From: Chromatiales bacterium
GTDB taxonomy: Bacteria > Pseudomonadota > Gammaproteobacteria > Chromatiales > Chromatiaceae
Direction of reading: 5' to 3'
Length of the DNA: 64,000 bases
Assembly (NCBI GenBank): GCA_028280505.1
Contig: JANQLO010000060.1
Coordinates: forward strand, 1-64,000
Position 1 is the first letter of the stretch, and each line of letters starts with the position of its first letter. Positions 18,918 to 28,562 of the stretch are shown one piece after another. The notes beneath the pieces are model-generated. The model saw only the letters and a list, made by a program, of their open reading frames with translations, ran no database searches and had not been told where the DNA came from. A program made the position numbers and the translations under genes.

Positions 18918-20705
18918 ATGCAAAACGCGGTAGACGAGGCACCGGCGCCCGGCGCCTTCCCAGTCGACGGATACCGGCTTTCGCGCCTGGCGCAGGCGGT
19001 CGAAGGGTTGAGCCGTGAACAGCTGCGCTGGGCATCGGGTTATCTCGCGGGCCTGGCCGAGGTGCATACCTTGCCATCGCCCCAGGCCACGCCGTCGTCT
19101 TCGCTCACCATTCTGTATGCATCGGTCGGCGGCAATGCGCGCGCGGTGGCCGAGGAACTGGCGGCGGGTGCGAGCACGCGAGGTCTGATGCCTCGCCTGG
19201 TGTCCGCCGATCAATATCGCGTGCGCGATCTCGCGAAAGAAAAGTTGGTGTACTTTGTGATCAGCACTCAGGGCGAGGGTGAGCCGCCGGAGGGTGCGCA
19301 GGCGTTGTTTCGTTACCTCGAAGGTAAGCCGTCACCCAAGCTGGACGATCTGGACTTCGCGATCTTCGGTCTCGGCGATTCGAGCTATGCGTTCTTCAAC
19401 CAGGCCGCCAAGGATCTCGAGGGTTATCTGCAGGCCGCCGGCGGGACCGCGGTTGTCGCGCGCATCGATGCGGATGTGGATTATGCGGCACAGACGCAAG
19501 CCTGGTTCGATCAGGTGCTCGAGTTGGCCGAACAGGCGTGCCCGATGCAGGATGCGCAGGTCATCCCGCTGCAACGTCCGCCAGCACCGGCCGTGCGTCA
19601 TGATCGCCATCGCCCTTACCGGGCCGAGGTATTGGAGAACCGCCGTATCACCACGACGGACGCGGTAGCCGCGGTACACCATCTGGCGTTGGCGATAGAT
19701 CCGGCGGCGATTCGCTATCGGCCCGGCGATGCGCTGGGTGTCTTGTTTCGCAACGATCCGGCATTGGTCGACGAGCTGTTGTCGCTGACGGGCCTGTCCG
19801 GTGATGCGCAGATCACGGTGCGGGACGAACCGCTGAGTCTGTACGACGCCTTGCGCAGCCGGCTGGAACTGACGCAGTTGCATCCCGGCGTCGTGCGCGC
19901 CTGGGCCGATATCGTCGGCGATAGCACGCTTTCGGCGGTAGTCGACGACAAGGCGGCATTGCGGACATTCGCGGCCGAACGCCAGGTGATCGACCTGTTA
20001 AGGGCCTATCCGGGCAAGCTCGGTGCCGACGGACTGGTGGCGCTGCTCCACCCGATGCAACCGCGTCTGTACTCGATTGCGTCGAGCCAGTCCGAATATC
20101 CCGACGAGGTGCATCTCACCGTGGCTACGCTGGCGTATCAAGCGCATGGTCGCCGGCATTTGGGGGCTGCGTCCGGTCATCTGACCCGGCGTGTCGAGCC
20201 TGGCGATGTGCAGGCGGTCTATGTCGCGGAAAACAATGGTTTCCGCCTGCCGCGGGACCCCGGCGCGCCGGTGATTATGGTCGGTTCCGGTACCGGTATC
20301 GCACCATTCCGGGCTTTCCTGCAGGAACGACAGGCCGTCGGCAGCCAAGGTGCCCATTGGCTGGTATTCGGCAACCGTCATTTTCATCGCGACTTTCTCT
20401 ACCAGACCGATTGGATCGGCCAGCGCGACGCGGGTCGTCTCGATCGCGTCAGCCTGGCTTTCTCGCGTGACACTGATGACCGCCCCTACGTGCAAAACCG
20501 ACTGCAACAGGAAGGCGCGGAACTCTACCGCTGGTTACGGGACGGTGCGCATCTGTATGTCTGCGGCAGCCTGGCGATGGAGAAGGCCGTGCGCGGGGCC
20601 GTGCAGGAGATTGCCCGGGAATACGGCGGCCTGAGTGAACAGGGCGCGAGCGATTACATCGATGGCCTGCAGTCGCAAGGTCGCTATTCGAAGGACGCCT
20701 ACTGA
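18918..20705 (+). CDS. cysJ: Assimilatory sulfite reductase (NADPH) flavoprotein subunit
   Basis: A 595-residue CysJ that passes electrons from NADPH through FAD and FMN to the CysI hemoprotein. Order: short N-terminal region, flavodoxin-like FMN domain (ILYASVGGNAR, STQGEGEPPEGA), FAD domain (PRLYSIASS) and NADPH domain (GSGTGIAPFRAFLQER, YVCGSLA), ending YSKDAY. The ATG at 18918 is preferred because the region just before the first conserved helix then matches E. coli CysJ length (599); an in-frame TTG at 18858 would add 20 residues. Its TGA shares a base with the cysI ATG. Confidence 0.96.
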   Translation: MQNAVDEAPAPGAFPVDGYRLSRLAQAVEGLSREQLRWASGYLAGLAEVHTLPSPQATPSSSLTILYASVGGNARAVAEELAAGASTRGLMPRLVSADQYRVRDLAKEKLVYFVISTQGEGEPPEGAQALFRYLEGKPSPKLDDLDFAIFGLGDSSYAFFNQAAKDLEGYLQAAGGTAVVARIDADVDYAAQTQAWFDQVLELAEQACPMQDAQVIPLQRPPAPAVRHDRHRPYRAEVLENRRITTTDAVAAVHHLALAIDPAAIRYRPGDALGVLFRNDPALVDELLSLTGLSGDAQITVRDEPLSLYDALRSRLELTQLHPGVVRAWADIVGDSTLSAVVDDKAALRTFAAERQVIDLLRAYPGKLGADGLVALLHPMQPRLYSIASSQSEYPDEVHLTVATLAYQAHGRRHLGAASGHLTRRVEPGDVQAVYVAENNGFRLPRDPGAPVIMVGSGTGIAPFRAFLQERQAVGSQGAHWLVFGNRHFHRDFLYQTDWIGQRDAGRLDRVSLAFSRDTDDRPYVQNRLQQEGAELYRWLRDGAHLYVCGSLAMEKAVRGAVQEIAREYGGLSEQGASDYIDGLQSQGRYSKDAY

Positions 20706-22393
20706 TGGACGGTGCAGTGAACCCGAACGAAAGTATCAAGGCGCGTAGTCGTTTTCTGCGCGGTACCTTGCAACAGAGCATGGCCGATTCCCTGACCGGC
20801 GCGTTGTCACCGGACGATGCCCAGATCAGCAAGTTTCACGGCTTTTATGAGCAAGATGATCGTGATCGGCGCATCGAGCGCCGCGAGCGATATTTGGAGC
20901 CTTATTACAGCTTCATGCTGCGTGCGCGCCTGCCCGGTGGGGTCTGCACGCCGGCGCAATGGTTGACGATCGATTCGGTCGGCCGTGAGCTGGGCAACGG
21001 TACCATCCGTCTGACCACCCGGCAGACCTTTCAATACCACGGCATCCTAAAGCACAAACTCAAGCCGCTGATTCGACGCATCAACCAGGCGATGATCGAT
21101 TCGATCGGTGGTTGCGGCGACGTCAACCGCAATGTGCTGTGCAACCCGAACCCGGAGCACTCGGCGCTGCACGCCGAGGTCTACGATTGGGCGCGGCGCA
21201 TCAGTGAACATCTGTTACCGAAGACGCGGGCCTATCATGAGATATGGCTCGATGGTGAACCGGTTGCCGGGACGGATTCCGAGCCGATGTACGGCAATAC
21301 TTATTTGCCGCGCAAGTTCAAGACCGCGGTCGCGATCCCGCCCCACAACGATGTCGATGTTTATACCAACGATCTCGGTTTTATCGCGATTGCGGATGAC
21401 GATCGCCTGATCGGTTTCAATGTGCTTGCCGGCGGCGGCATGGGCACGACGCATGAGGATAAGACCACCTTTCCCCGGCTGGCCGACGAACTGGGTTTCA
21501 TTCGACCGCAGGACGTCCTCGCCGTGGCCGAGGCGGTACTGACCACGCAACGTGATTTCGGTAATCGCGACAGTCGTCGTCATGCACGCCTGAAATACAC
21601 CATCGAGCGTATGGGGCTGGACGCCTTCATTGCACAGGTCGAAACGCGTTCCGGGGTGCGCTTCGGACCGTCCCGGCCGGTGCGATTCGTCACCCAGGGC
21701 GATCGCTTCGGTTGGGTGCCCAATGCCGACGGCAGTTGGAACCTGACGCTCTATGTCGAGAACGGACGTGTCGAGGACCGCGACGGCAGGCGCTTGATGA
21801 GCGGGCTACGCGTGATCGCCGAACAACACCATGGCGAGTTTCGCATTACCGCCAATCAGAATCTGGTCGTGGCCCGGGTGGCCGACGCCTACAAGGCCGT
21901 CATCGATGAACTGGCACGCGAATACCGCCTGTTGGCCGAGCGGCGTGGTTCGATTCGGCTGGCGAGCATCGCCTGCGTCGCTCTGCCGACCTGCCCACAG
22001 GCCATGGCCGAGGCCGAACGTTACTTCCCCGAGCTGTTGGACAAGATCGAACGGTTGGCGGCGGAGCACGCTATCGACGACCGCGCGATCGTGATGCGCA
22101 TGACCGGCTGCCCGAACGGTTGCGCGCGACCCTTCGTGGCCGAGGTCGGTCTGGTCGGTAAAGGGCCGGGCCGCTACAACCTGCATCTGGGCGGTGACGG
22201 CAGCGGACTGCGTTTGGCGCGGCTGTATCGCAAGAACCTCAACGAGGGCGAGATCCTCGAGACGCTCGCCGAATTGTTTGCGCGTTATGCGGAACGCTCC
22301 GAGCCCGGTGAGCGTTTCGGTGACTTCGTGGTGCGTGACGGCGTGATCGCACCGGTGGTCAATCCGGCGGAGGACTACCATGTCGACACGTGA
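20705..22393 (+). CDS. cysI: Assimilatory sulfite reductase hemoprotein subunit
   Basis: A 562-residue CysI, the siroheme/4Fe-4S subunit that reduces sulfite to sulfide by six electrons. The cluster ligands are visible as CVALPTC and CPNGC in the last third, and [10 protein letters not shown] and GDVNRNV are typical siroheme-site segments. The length matches the family. It starts at the cysJ stop and overlaps cysH by 14 bases, so cysJIH are translationally coupled. Confidence 0.97.
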   Translation: MDGAVNPNESIKARSRFLRGTLQQSMADSLTGALSPDDAQISKFHGFYEQDDRDRRIERRERYLEPYYSFMLRARLPGGVCTPAQWLTIDSVGRELGNGTIRLTTRQTFQYHGILKHKLKPLIRRINQAMIDSIGGCGDVNRNVLCNPNPEHSALHAEVYDWARRISEHLLPKTRAYHEIWLDGEPVAGTDSEPMYGNTYLPRKFKTAVAIPPHNDVDVYTNDLGFIAIADDDRLIGFNVLAGGGMGTTHEDKTTFPRLADELGFIRPQDVLAVAEAVLTTQRDFGNRDSRRHARLKYTIERMGLDAFIAQVETRSGVRFGPSRPVRFVTQGDRFGWVPNADGSWNLTLYVENGRVEDRDGRRLMSGLRVIAEQHHGEFRITANQNLVVARVADAYKAVIDELAREYRLLAERRGSIRLASIACVALPTCPQAMAEAERYFPELLDKIERLAAEHAIDDRAIVMRMTGCPNGCARPFVAEVGLVGKGPGRYNLHLGGDGSGLRLARLYRKNLNEGEILETLAELFARYAERSEPGERFGDFVVRDGVIAPVVNPAEDYHVDT

Positions 22394-23102
22394 ATCGCCG
22401 TCGTTGATGGACATCGGTGATGAAGCCGGTCTTGCGCAGAGCAATCACGAGCTCGAACCACTGAGCGCGGAACAGCGCGTCGAATGGGCGCTGCAATACC
22501 TGCCCGGCAACCATGTATTGACGTCGAGTTTCGGTATCCAGGCGGCTTTGATGCTGCATCTGGTCAGTCGCATCCGGTCCGATATCCCGGTGTTGCTGGT
22601 GGATACGGGTTATCTGTTCCCGGAGACTTACCGCTTCATCGACGAACTGTCGGATCGCCTGACGCTCAATCTGCATATCTATCGTGCGTCTTTGTCGCCG
22701 GTTTGGCAGGAGACGCGATACGGTCGCCTGTGGGAGCAGGGGCTTGCCGGCATCGAGCGCTACAACAGGATCACCAAGGTCGAGCCCTTGCGGCGGGCCT
22801 TCAAGGATCTCGGTGTCGGAAGCTGGTTCGCCGGTTTGCGTCGTGACCAGGCGTCGAGCCGTGCCGATTTGCCGGTGGTACGGATACAGGACGGACGCTA
22901 CAAGATTCATCCGGTCGTCGATTGGAGCAACCGTGACGTCCATCGCTATCTGCGTCGTCACCGCCTGCCTTATCACCCGTTGTGGGAACAGGGCTATGTC
23001 TCTGTCGGTGATGTACATACCAGTCGTCCACTCGAAGCCGGCATGTGTGCCGAAGACACGCGCTTCTTCGGCCTGAAGCGTGAGTGCGGCATACATGATT
23101 GA
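22380..23102 (+). CDS. cysH: Phosphoadenylylsulfate (PAPS) reductase
   Basis: A 240-residue CysH that reduces PAPS to sulfite using thioredoxin or glutaredoxin. The PP-loop-like SSFGIQ segment, the [10 protein letters not shown] segment and the C-terminal catalytic cysteine in ECGIHD are present. The paired cysteines that hold the 4Fe-4S cluster in APS-type reductases are absent, so PAPS is the predicted substrate, consistent with cysC downstream. It overlaps the end of cysI. Confidence 0.95.
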   Translation: MSTRESPSLMDIGDEAGLAQSNHELEPLSAEQRVEWALQYLPGNHVLTSSFGIQAALMLHLVSRIRSDIPVLLVDTGYLFPETYRFIDELSDRLTLNLHIYRASLSPVWQETRYGRLWEQGLAGIERYNRITKVEPLRRAFKDLGVGSWFAGLRRDQASSRADLPVVRIQDGRYKIHPVVDWSNRDVHRYLRRHRLPYHPLWEQGYVSVGDVHTSRPLEAGMCAEDTRFFGLKRECGIHD

Positions 23103-23182
23103 CGGTAATCGATGTGACCCGACCGACCGGTACCGAGTGGACAACACCACCAATTCACAATAGCGATTTTGGAGATATCCGC

Positions 23183-23809
23183 ATGAGTCATAATCTCGTC
23201 TGGCATTCCCATCCCGTCGATCAGCAGGTCCGCGCCGAACAGAAGTCGCAGCGACCGATGGTAATCTGGTTCACGGGCCTCAGCGCATCCGGTAAGTCGA
23301 CCATCGCGGGCGCATTGGAACAGATCCTCACCCGCCAGGGTTATCACACCTATCTGTTGGACGGTGACAATGTGCGTCATGGCCTGTGCCGCGATCTTGG
23401 CTTCGCCGACGCGGATCGGCAGGAGAACATTCGCCGCGTCGGTGAGGTCGCGAAACTCATGGCCGATGCCGGACTGATCGTGCTTGCGGCATTCATCTCG
23501 CCTTTTCGTGCCGACCGGCGTCTGGTGCGCGAGATATTGCCCGAGGGACAGTTCGTCGAAGTGTTCGTCGATACGCCTTTGGCGGTTTGTCGCGCGCGCG
23601 ACCCGAAAGGTCTCTATGCCAGGGCCGAGCGCGGCGAGATCCGTCAGTTCACCGGCATCGACAGCCCCTACGAGACGCCGGAGCGGCCCGAGGTACGCAT
23701 CAGCGCCGGTGATTTGTCGGTAGCCGAAGCGGTCAACCAATTGCTTGCCTATCTGCACGAGGTCGACGCTTTGCGCGCCGGCTATCAGCCGGTTGCACAC
23801 GAGGCCTGA
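23183..23809 (+). CDS. cysC: Adenylylsulfate (APS) kinase
   Basis: A 208-residue APS kinase that makes PAPS for CysH. The Walker A motif [18 protein letters not shown] and SPFRADRR are all present, and the length fits the stand-alone enzyme. The start at 23183 has GGAG at 23171-23174; the longer in-frame start at 23099 lacks family support. It lies 80 bases after cysH. The ATP sulfurylase that supplies APS (cysDN or sat) is not in this window. Confidence 0.96.
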   Translation: MSHNLVWHSHPVDQQVRAEQKSQRPMVIWFTGLSASGKSTIAGALEQILTRQGYHTYLLDGDNVRHGLCRDLGFADADRQENIRRVGEVAKLMADAGLIVLAAFISPFRADRRLVREILPEGQFVEVFVDTPLAVCRARDPKGLYARAERGEIRQFTGIDSPYETPERPEVRISAGDLSVAEAVNQLLAYLHEVDALRAGYQPVAHEA

Positions 23810-23821
23810 CGGGATAAAGTC

Positions 23822-24142
23822 ATGTTGTTCAGGCGGCACCGTCGTGAAGCGGCCCATGCCGAGAGTCGTTCCGGTGAACGTCCGATTCGTAGCCTGGCCA
23901 AGGCGATCTCATGGCGGGTGACCGGTTCGCTCGACACCCTGTTGCTCTCCTGGTTGTTCACCGGTGACATGGCCGTCGCGGCGGCGATCGGACTCACCGA
24001 AGTGTTGACGAAGACGGTGCTGTATTATCTGCACGAGCGGACCTGGAACCGTCTACCGCTTGGCCGAGCGGCGGGTGACGGTTCGACGGCAACGGTCGCG
24101 GTCTTCGCCGAAGCGCCCGAGGCGTTGAAGCAACGGGCCTGA
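23822..24142 (+). CDS. DUF2061 family membrane protein
   Basis: A 106-residue protein whose centre (RSLAKAISWRVTGSLDTLLLSW and VLTKTVLYYLHERTWNR segments) is the DUF2061 signature with two predicted membrane helices. The function of the family is unknown, but its members recur beside cysteine and sulfate assimilation genes, and here it follows cysC by 12 bases, presumably in the same operon. A sulfur-linked role is inference from context. The C-terminal 25 residues are Ala-rich and variable. Confidence 0.85.
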   Translation: MLFRRHRREAAHAESRSGERPIRSLAKAISWRVTGSLDTLLLSWLFTGDMAVAAAIGLTEVLTKTVLYYLHERTWNRLPLGRAAGDGSTATVAVFAEAPEALKQRA

Positions 24143-24163
24143 GCTTTCGAACAGACGACTCGT

Positions 24164-25207
24164 TCAATCGCCGTTCAACGCCAAGCTGTGTGACTGTAGC
24201 GTCTTGCCATCGACGTCTCTGATCTCGATGCGTACCTTGAAGGTGTCGTCGATTTGATCGATGTGCACGGTGCCGAAATTGTCGCTTCGGACGTTGTCGT
24301 CGGTGACGCGGTAACGGTTGATTTCACCCTTGCCGGCACCGGCCGAGTTCATGCCGCTCGATGTGATTTCGTACAACGGCGTCACGAGTGGCGGTGTATC
24401 GATGCGCGAGATCTCGGCCAGATGGCGATCACCGCTGAGGACGACGGTCCTGCCTGTTTTCACGTTTGCCAACAGATTCAACAAGCGTGTTCTTTCGTAC
24501 GGAAAGTTGGCCCATTTTTCGAAGCAGTGTTGGTCGGGTATCACCTGGATGCTCGATACCAGCAGCCTGAGTGCCGCGGGTTCCCGTAGTTTTTCTTCCA
24601 GCCAGGTCCATTGCGTATCGCCGAGCAGGGTCGCTGCCGGATCGGGATTGGCGATCAGTTTGGAGCGAGGGCATTGCTTGTCGGGTGGTGCATAAACGAG
24701 CGGGGTGCGGAAGGTACGGGTGTCGAGCAGGATGATCTGCACCCGCCCCGCAGGTGAATCGATATGGCGCACGCCGTAGATGCCGGCGCGCGCGCGTTCG
24801 GGCGCATCGTCGGCGATGTCGAAGAAGTCGAGGAAGAAGGCCTTGGAGGCCTCTTTGAAGGGGTACTCGATACCTCCGTTGTTGACGCCATAGTCGTGGT
24901 CGTCCCAGGTCGCGATCACCGGCATCCGTTCACGCAAACGTTGATAGCCGTCGGATGCCGCCAATTCGTCATAGGCGAGGCCGATACGCTCCGGTTCGGG
25001 CATTGTTCGATACGGCCCGGTCCCGGTGTAGACGTTGTCGCCGGCGAAGATGAAGAGTTGGGGATCGGTGGCGAGTATGCCGTCCCAGACCGGCTGGGCT
25101 TGCCATTGGCGCAGGCAGGAGCCGAAGGCGATGTGCCATGTATCGGCAAGCGACGTTGCAGTCAGCGATAGGCCGACACAAAAAAACACCAGTCGTCGTA
25201 GATTCAT
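24164..25207 (-). CDS. PhoD-like metallophosphatase, exported
   Basis: A 347-residue protein with a cleavable signal peptide (about residues 1-21, SLAD) and a PhoD/metallophosphatase domain: FGSC, FAGDNVY, WDDHDYGVNNGG and LSGDRHLAE supply the expected metal ligands. It probably hydrolyses phosphate esters in the periplasm. The start at 25207 is chosen because the signal peptide begins there; the upstream in-frame ATG at 25249 would add a non-signal stretch. It is convergent with the DUF2061 gene and stands alone. Confidence 0.88.
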   Translation of the reverse strand: MNLRRLVFFCVGLSLTATSLADTWHIAFGSCLRQWQAQPVWDGILATDPQLFIFAGDNVYTGTGPYRTMPEPERIGLAYDELAASDGYQRLRERMPVIATWDDHDYGVNNGGIEYPFKEASKAFFLDFFDIADDAPERARAGIYGVRHIDSPAGRVQIILLDTRTFRTPLVYAPPDKQCPRSKLIANPDPAATLLGDTQWTWLEEKLREPAALRLLVSSIQVIPDQHCFEKWANFPYERTRLLNLLANVKTGRTVVLSGDRHLAEISRIDTPPLVTPLYEITSSGMNSAGAGKGEINRYRVTDDNVRSDNFGTVHIDQIDDTFKVRIEIRDVDGKTLQSHSLALNGD

Positions 25208-25287
25208 ACCCACACCATAAGCTCGATTGAATGGGTGCAAGCATGCCATCGCCAGTTTGCAGTATCGCGGCAGCGTCGCCCGGTTGC

Positions 25288-25971
25288 TTATCCCGTGGCC
25301 GAACGCCGGGGTTTTTTGTCGTCGTTGTTGGGTGCTTCGTGCCTGTTGCGTTGCCGGTTACGAATTTCCACGGGGATCACCGTGGCTTTTCCGCTCGTTT
25401 TTCCCGTGGCGCTGATGGCCCATTTGCCACAGCCGTAGTAATCGATCTCGGCCATCGAAGAAGGAAAGCGACCACAGTTGAAGTAGCGCCAATAGAAGCT
25501 GTCGTAACCGCGGCACATCCCGCGTGTTTCATCGAGCAATGGGCAGGTGTAGCCACCGGCGCGGCAGCAGTTGGTGCAATCGCCACAGGAGCTGCCATGC
25601 GGCCAACCGGGCTGCAGCGAGTTGGTCTTGCGATCGGGCGCCGACCGCGGTGGGCTCGTGAGTGGTACGGAGAACATGAACCCCTGGTTGTCCTTACCCA
25701 TCACGAACAGCAGGTGAAGCGCATGTGGAAACAGCCGTGCGCCGGCCGACCAGTAACGCCAGAAGCGCCAGTCACCAAAGAAGTACCATGTCATCAATGG
25801 TGCGGTAAGAAAGCCTCCTACCAGGGTCGATAGCGAAAAGCCGATGTAAGTGATGAACGTTAAGCGAGCCAATGCCCAGCGTGCTTCGTCGAGTCGTGAT
25901 GGCACCGGGATAGCCTTTCCGTGGGTTGAAAGAGGCGGAGCGAGCCCGCGAGTTAGGGTTTCAGTTTGCAT
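25288..25971 (-). CDS. Cysteine-rich membrane protein, unknown function
   Basis: About 227 residues from the chosen ATG at 25971 (an in-frame ATG at 26082 would give 264). Two hydrophobic segments (about residues 35-60) are followed by a cysteine cluster CGDCTNCC, then CPLLD, a lone Cys and a final CGKW, seven or more cysteines that could bind a metal or Fe-S centre. The C terminus is basic. The later start is preferred because a TTTGAA...TACAAT promoter-like pair falls inside the longer reading. I do not recognise a characterised family; a role in redox or metal handling is only suggested. Confidence 0.6.
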   Translation of the reverse strand: MQTETLTRGLAPPLSTHGKAIPVPSRLDEARWALARLTFITYIGFSLSTLVGGFLTAPLMTWYFFGDWRFWRYWSAGARLFPHALHLLFVMGKDNQGFMFSVPLTSPPRSAPDRKTNSLQPGWPHGSSCGDCTNCCRAGGYTCPLLDETRGMCRGYDSFYWRYFNCGRFPSSMAEIDYYGCGKWAISATGKTSGKATVIPVEIRNRQRNRHEAPNNDDKKPRRSATG

Positions 25972-26219
25972 CAGTGCTGATCCCGAAACCGTGACGGGAT
26001 TGTAACTCCCAGACATCGATTCAAACAAAGCCTTGTGCGGACAGGGGATATTTGAAGCTGGGTTTAACGGCTTATGCGTCATTGTAGAACCCTAAAGCGG
26101 CCGGGTGGCGAACCCACCCAACCCCATATTCTGCGGGGGGTTTGGTTTTTGCCGATCCGAGACTATTCATACAACGCAGCCGGACTGCGACTTGTATTGA
26201 CTATGACAGGAGGAAGTAC

Positions 26220-26519
26220 ATGAGTATCCAAATCCCGGAGCGTGACGGCGACGGTTATTTAATGAGTATGGACGAGTGGACACCGGAAATCGGGCGCGCG
26301 ATGGCCGAGGTCGATGGTATCGAACTGGACGATATCAAATGGGATCAGATCCTTAAGGCACGCGAGTACTATGAAGAAGAAAGCGTTGTGCCACCGATCC
26401 GCAAGTTCGCCAAGTATGTCGGTCAGGATCAAAAGGCGATCTTCAAAATGTGGAAGACCGGTCCGATGAAGCCGATTACCAAATACGGTGGTTTGCCGAA
26501 ACCGACGGGTTGTGTCTGA
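26220..26519 (+). CDS. TusE/DsrC-like sulfur carrier protein
   Basis: A 99-residue DsrC/TusE family protein ending in the diagnostic LPKPTGCV, so the penultimate cysteine that carries persulfide is present. The second cysteine of bona fide DsrC, eleven residues upstream, is replaced by threonine as in TusE. An ideal AGGAGG precedes the ATG. It could serve tRNA thiouridylation or be a DsrC paralogue in sulfur trafficking; no dsr or tus partner genes are nearby, so the pathway is open. A strong terminator follows at once, so it is monocistronic. Confidence 0.88.
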   Translation: MSIQIPERDGDGYLMSMDEWTPEIGRAMAEVDGIELDDIKWDQILKAREYYEEESVVPPIRKFAKYVGQDQKAIFKMWKTGPMKPITKYGGLPKPTGCV

Positions 26520-26543
26520 AAGCACTGTCCATTCGTCGAACGC

Positions 26544-26575
26544 GCCGAGGCACTTGAGCCTCGGCGTTTTTGTTT
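26544..26575 (+). terminator. Terminator after TusE/DsrC-like gene
   Basis: Stem GCCGAGGC/GCCTCGGC with a six-base loop followed by GTTTTTGTTT, a typical intrinsic terminator between the convergent genes. Confidence 0.88.
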
Positions 26576-26595
26576 ACGTGAAGATAATGCCCGGA

Positions 26596-27843
26596 TCACT
26601 CCTGTTCCGTCAGTAGTCGTGTTTCGATGCGGATGTCGTTCTCCAATGTGCGATGGACGGGGCATCGATCCGCGATTTCCGTCAGGCGATCGCGTTGGGT
26701 ATCGCTCATGTCGCCTGTCAGTTTGAGCTCGCGGCGGATACGGTCGATTTTTCTTGAGCCGTCCTCGCAGTTGTTACAGTCGTCCGCATGGATGCGATCG
26801 TGACGGAGTCGCACTTCGATTTCGTCGAGCGCAAGCTGCTTGTGGTTGGCGTACATGCGTAGCGTCATCGACGTACAGGAACCCAAGGCCATGAGCAGCA
26901 GTTCATACGGGGATGGACCGAGGTCCGTTCCGCCGACGTTTTTTGGTTCGTCGCTGAGCAATTGGTGATGTTCACTGTATAGGCCCCGTAGAAACTTTTT
27001 GTCGAGTTCGGTAATCAGCACTTCGTCTGCAGCGACCGTTGGTGCCGTACCGTAGTTGCGTTCGAAACCCGTGCGGCCGATGCCGAGATAGCGGCTGGCC
27101 CAGGCGACCAGGGTTTCGGCGACGTACTCGGCATCTTCGCGCTTGCTCAGCAGGTGGTCGGCCTGGTCGAGCGACACGAAGCTCTTGGGATGCAAGGCGG
27201 CCTGATAGATCTTGGCCGCTTCGTCGATCGAGACCACTTCATCGATCGGGGAGTGAAAGACCAAAAGAGGTCGACGCAGTTCGCGCAGGTGTGCGGCATC
27301 GGCATAGTTGTCCAGGTCATCGAGCAACTGTTGTTTGACCCTGAATTGCCGGCCGCCGATTTTTACGTCGGCCTCACCCCGGGCGCGAACCTGGTCGCGT
27401 GCACTGGCGAACAAGTGGCCGACGTGTTTTGCCGTTGCCGGTGAACCGATCGTAACCACCGCTTCGACGGAGGCCAGTTGTGGTGCCGCTGCCAGGACCG
27501 CGGCGCCACCCAGACTGTGGCCGATCAATAGCGACGGGGCCTGGTAGTCGCGGGACAATGCCTGCGCAGCGGCCAACAGATCCGCGACATTGGACGAAAA
27601 ATTGGTATTGGCGAAGTCGCCGTCGCTATTACCTAAGCCGGTGAAATCAAAGCGTAATACGGCGATTCCGCGTGCCGCCATCGCCCGGCTGATGCGCGAT
27701 GCCGCAGCAATGTCCTTGCCGCAGGTGAAACAGTGCGCGAAGAGGGCGTAGCGCGCGATGCTTACGTTGGGTGGCGGTACTTCCAGCAGCCCGGCCAGTG
27801 TATGGCCATCGGCATTCGGAAACTCGTATTTGATACGTTTCAT
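26596..27843 (-). CDS. Alpha/beta hydrolase - OsmC fusion protein
   Basis: A 415-residue two-domain protein. Residues 1-255 form an alpha/beta hydrolase with the nucleophile elbow GHSLGG and a C-terminal His in ADHLL. Residues 275-410 form an OsmC-like domain with its two redox cysteines in GSCTSMTL and RCPVHRTL. OsmC proteins reduce organic hydroperoxides; the hydrolase substrate is unknown. This fusion is a recognised bacterial architecture. The ATG at 27843 begins with the hydrolase fold. It is convergent with the TusE/DsrC-like gene. Confidence 0.9.
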   Translation of the reverse strand: MKRIKYEFPNADGHTLAGLLEVPPPNVSIARYALFAHCFTCGKDIAAASRISRAMAARGIAVLRFDFTGLGNSDGDFANTNFSSNVADLLAAAQALSRDYQAPSLLIGHSLGGAAVLAAAPQLASVEAVVTIGSPATAKHVGHLFASARDQVRARGEADVKIGGRQFRVKQQLLDDLDNYADAAHLRELRRPLLVFHSPIDEVVSIDEAAKIYQAALHPKSFVSLDQADHLLSKREDAEYVAETLVAWASRYLGIGRTGFERNYGTAPTVAADEVLITELDKKFLRGLYSEHHQLLSDEPKNVGGTDLGPSPYELLLMALGSCTSMTLRMYANHKQLALDEIEVRLRHDRIHADDCNNCEDGSRKIDRIRRELKLTGDMSDTQRDRLTEIADRCPVHRTLENDIRIETRLLTEQE

Positions 27844-28001
27844 GATTGTCGATTTCCCCTTTTGGGTGGTGCTCCACGAGTACCAAGACCCGTCTCATTG
27901 GCCGATTCATTCGCATTGTCGCCGCTCGGCTCCGTTTACTTCGAGCGCACGAATATCCATACCATGGATAAGGGTAAATTTAATTTTATTTATCGCTTGC
28001 C

Positions 28002-28028
28002 TAAAGAATCGATTTGTGTCGTCGATAG
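28002..28028 (+). promoter_or_regulatory. FliA (sigma-28) promoter of the chemotaxis operon
   Basis: TAAAGAAT-N11-GTCGATAG matches the sigma-28 consensus TAAAGTTT-N11-GCCGATAA with the exact spacing (12 of 16 positions). It lies about 130 bases before cheY in a gene-free, AT-rich region (27844-28161), implying a long leader. Sigma-28 control places the operon in the flagellar regulon. Confidence 0.75.
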
Positions 28029-28161
28029 CTCAAGTCAAGCGCACGACTATACATATATTAAGTTGTGCAAATAGTGATTCAGGGAAGATGTGCCGTGCCG
28101 ATGTCGATTGCGCGAAATCACGACGCATTCCCGATCGATTATTCATTAGGAGAATCTCGCT

Positions 28162-28527
28162 ATGGCAGCAAGTATCTTGGCTGTGGATGATTCAGCATCG
28201 ATGCGTCAAATGGTGTCGTTCACACTTAAGGGCGCCGGTTTCGACGTCGTTGAGGCCTCCGATGGCGTCGAGGCCCTCAACATCGCCAAGAACCGCTCGG
28301 TCAACCTGGTGATCACCGATGTCAACATGCCGAACATGGACGGCATCTCATTGATACGCGAGCTACGCGCCCTACCGTCATACAAATTCACGCCCTTGTT
28401 GATGCTCACCACCGAGTCGAGCGCCGATAAGAAACAGCAAGGCAAGGCGGCGGGCGCTACCGGGTGGATTGTCAAACCCTTCAATCCCGAGCAATTGATC
28501 AATACGGTCAAAAAGGTACTCGGTTGA
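28162..28527 (+). CDS. cheY: Chemotaxis response regulator CheY
   Basis: A 121-residue single receiver domain. The acidic pair DD (residues 9-10), the phosphorylated Asp53 in TDVNMPNMDG, the switch Thr in LMLTTES and the conserved Lys in IVKPFNPEQL are all present. CheA phosphorylates it and phospho-CheY acts on the motor or a downstream partner. It is the first gene behind the sigma-28 promoter and lies 35 bases before cheA. A ribosome site (AGGAG) precedes the ATG. Confidence 0.95.
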   Translation: MAASILAVDDSASMRQMVSFTLKGAGFDVVEASDGVEALNIAKNRSVNLVITDVNMPNMDGISLIRELRALPSYKFTPLLMLTTESSADKKQQGKAAGATGWIVKPFNPEQLINTVKKVLG

Positions 28528-28562
28528 ACCGGATCGGCATATGACCTAGAGCGGGAGGTGGC

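Noticed and set aside
26103-26150. Plus-strand hairpin with T-rich end before the TusE/DsrC-like gene
   Set aside because: No upstream plus-strand gene to terminate and the stem is short; an attenuator cannot be supported.
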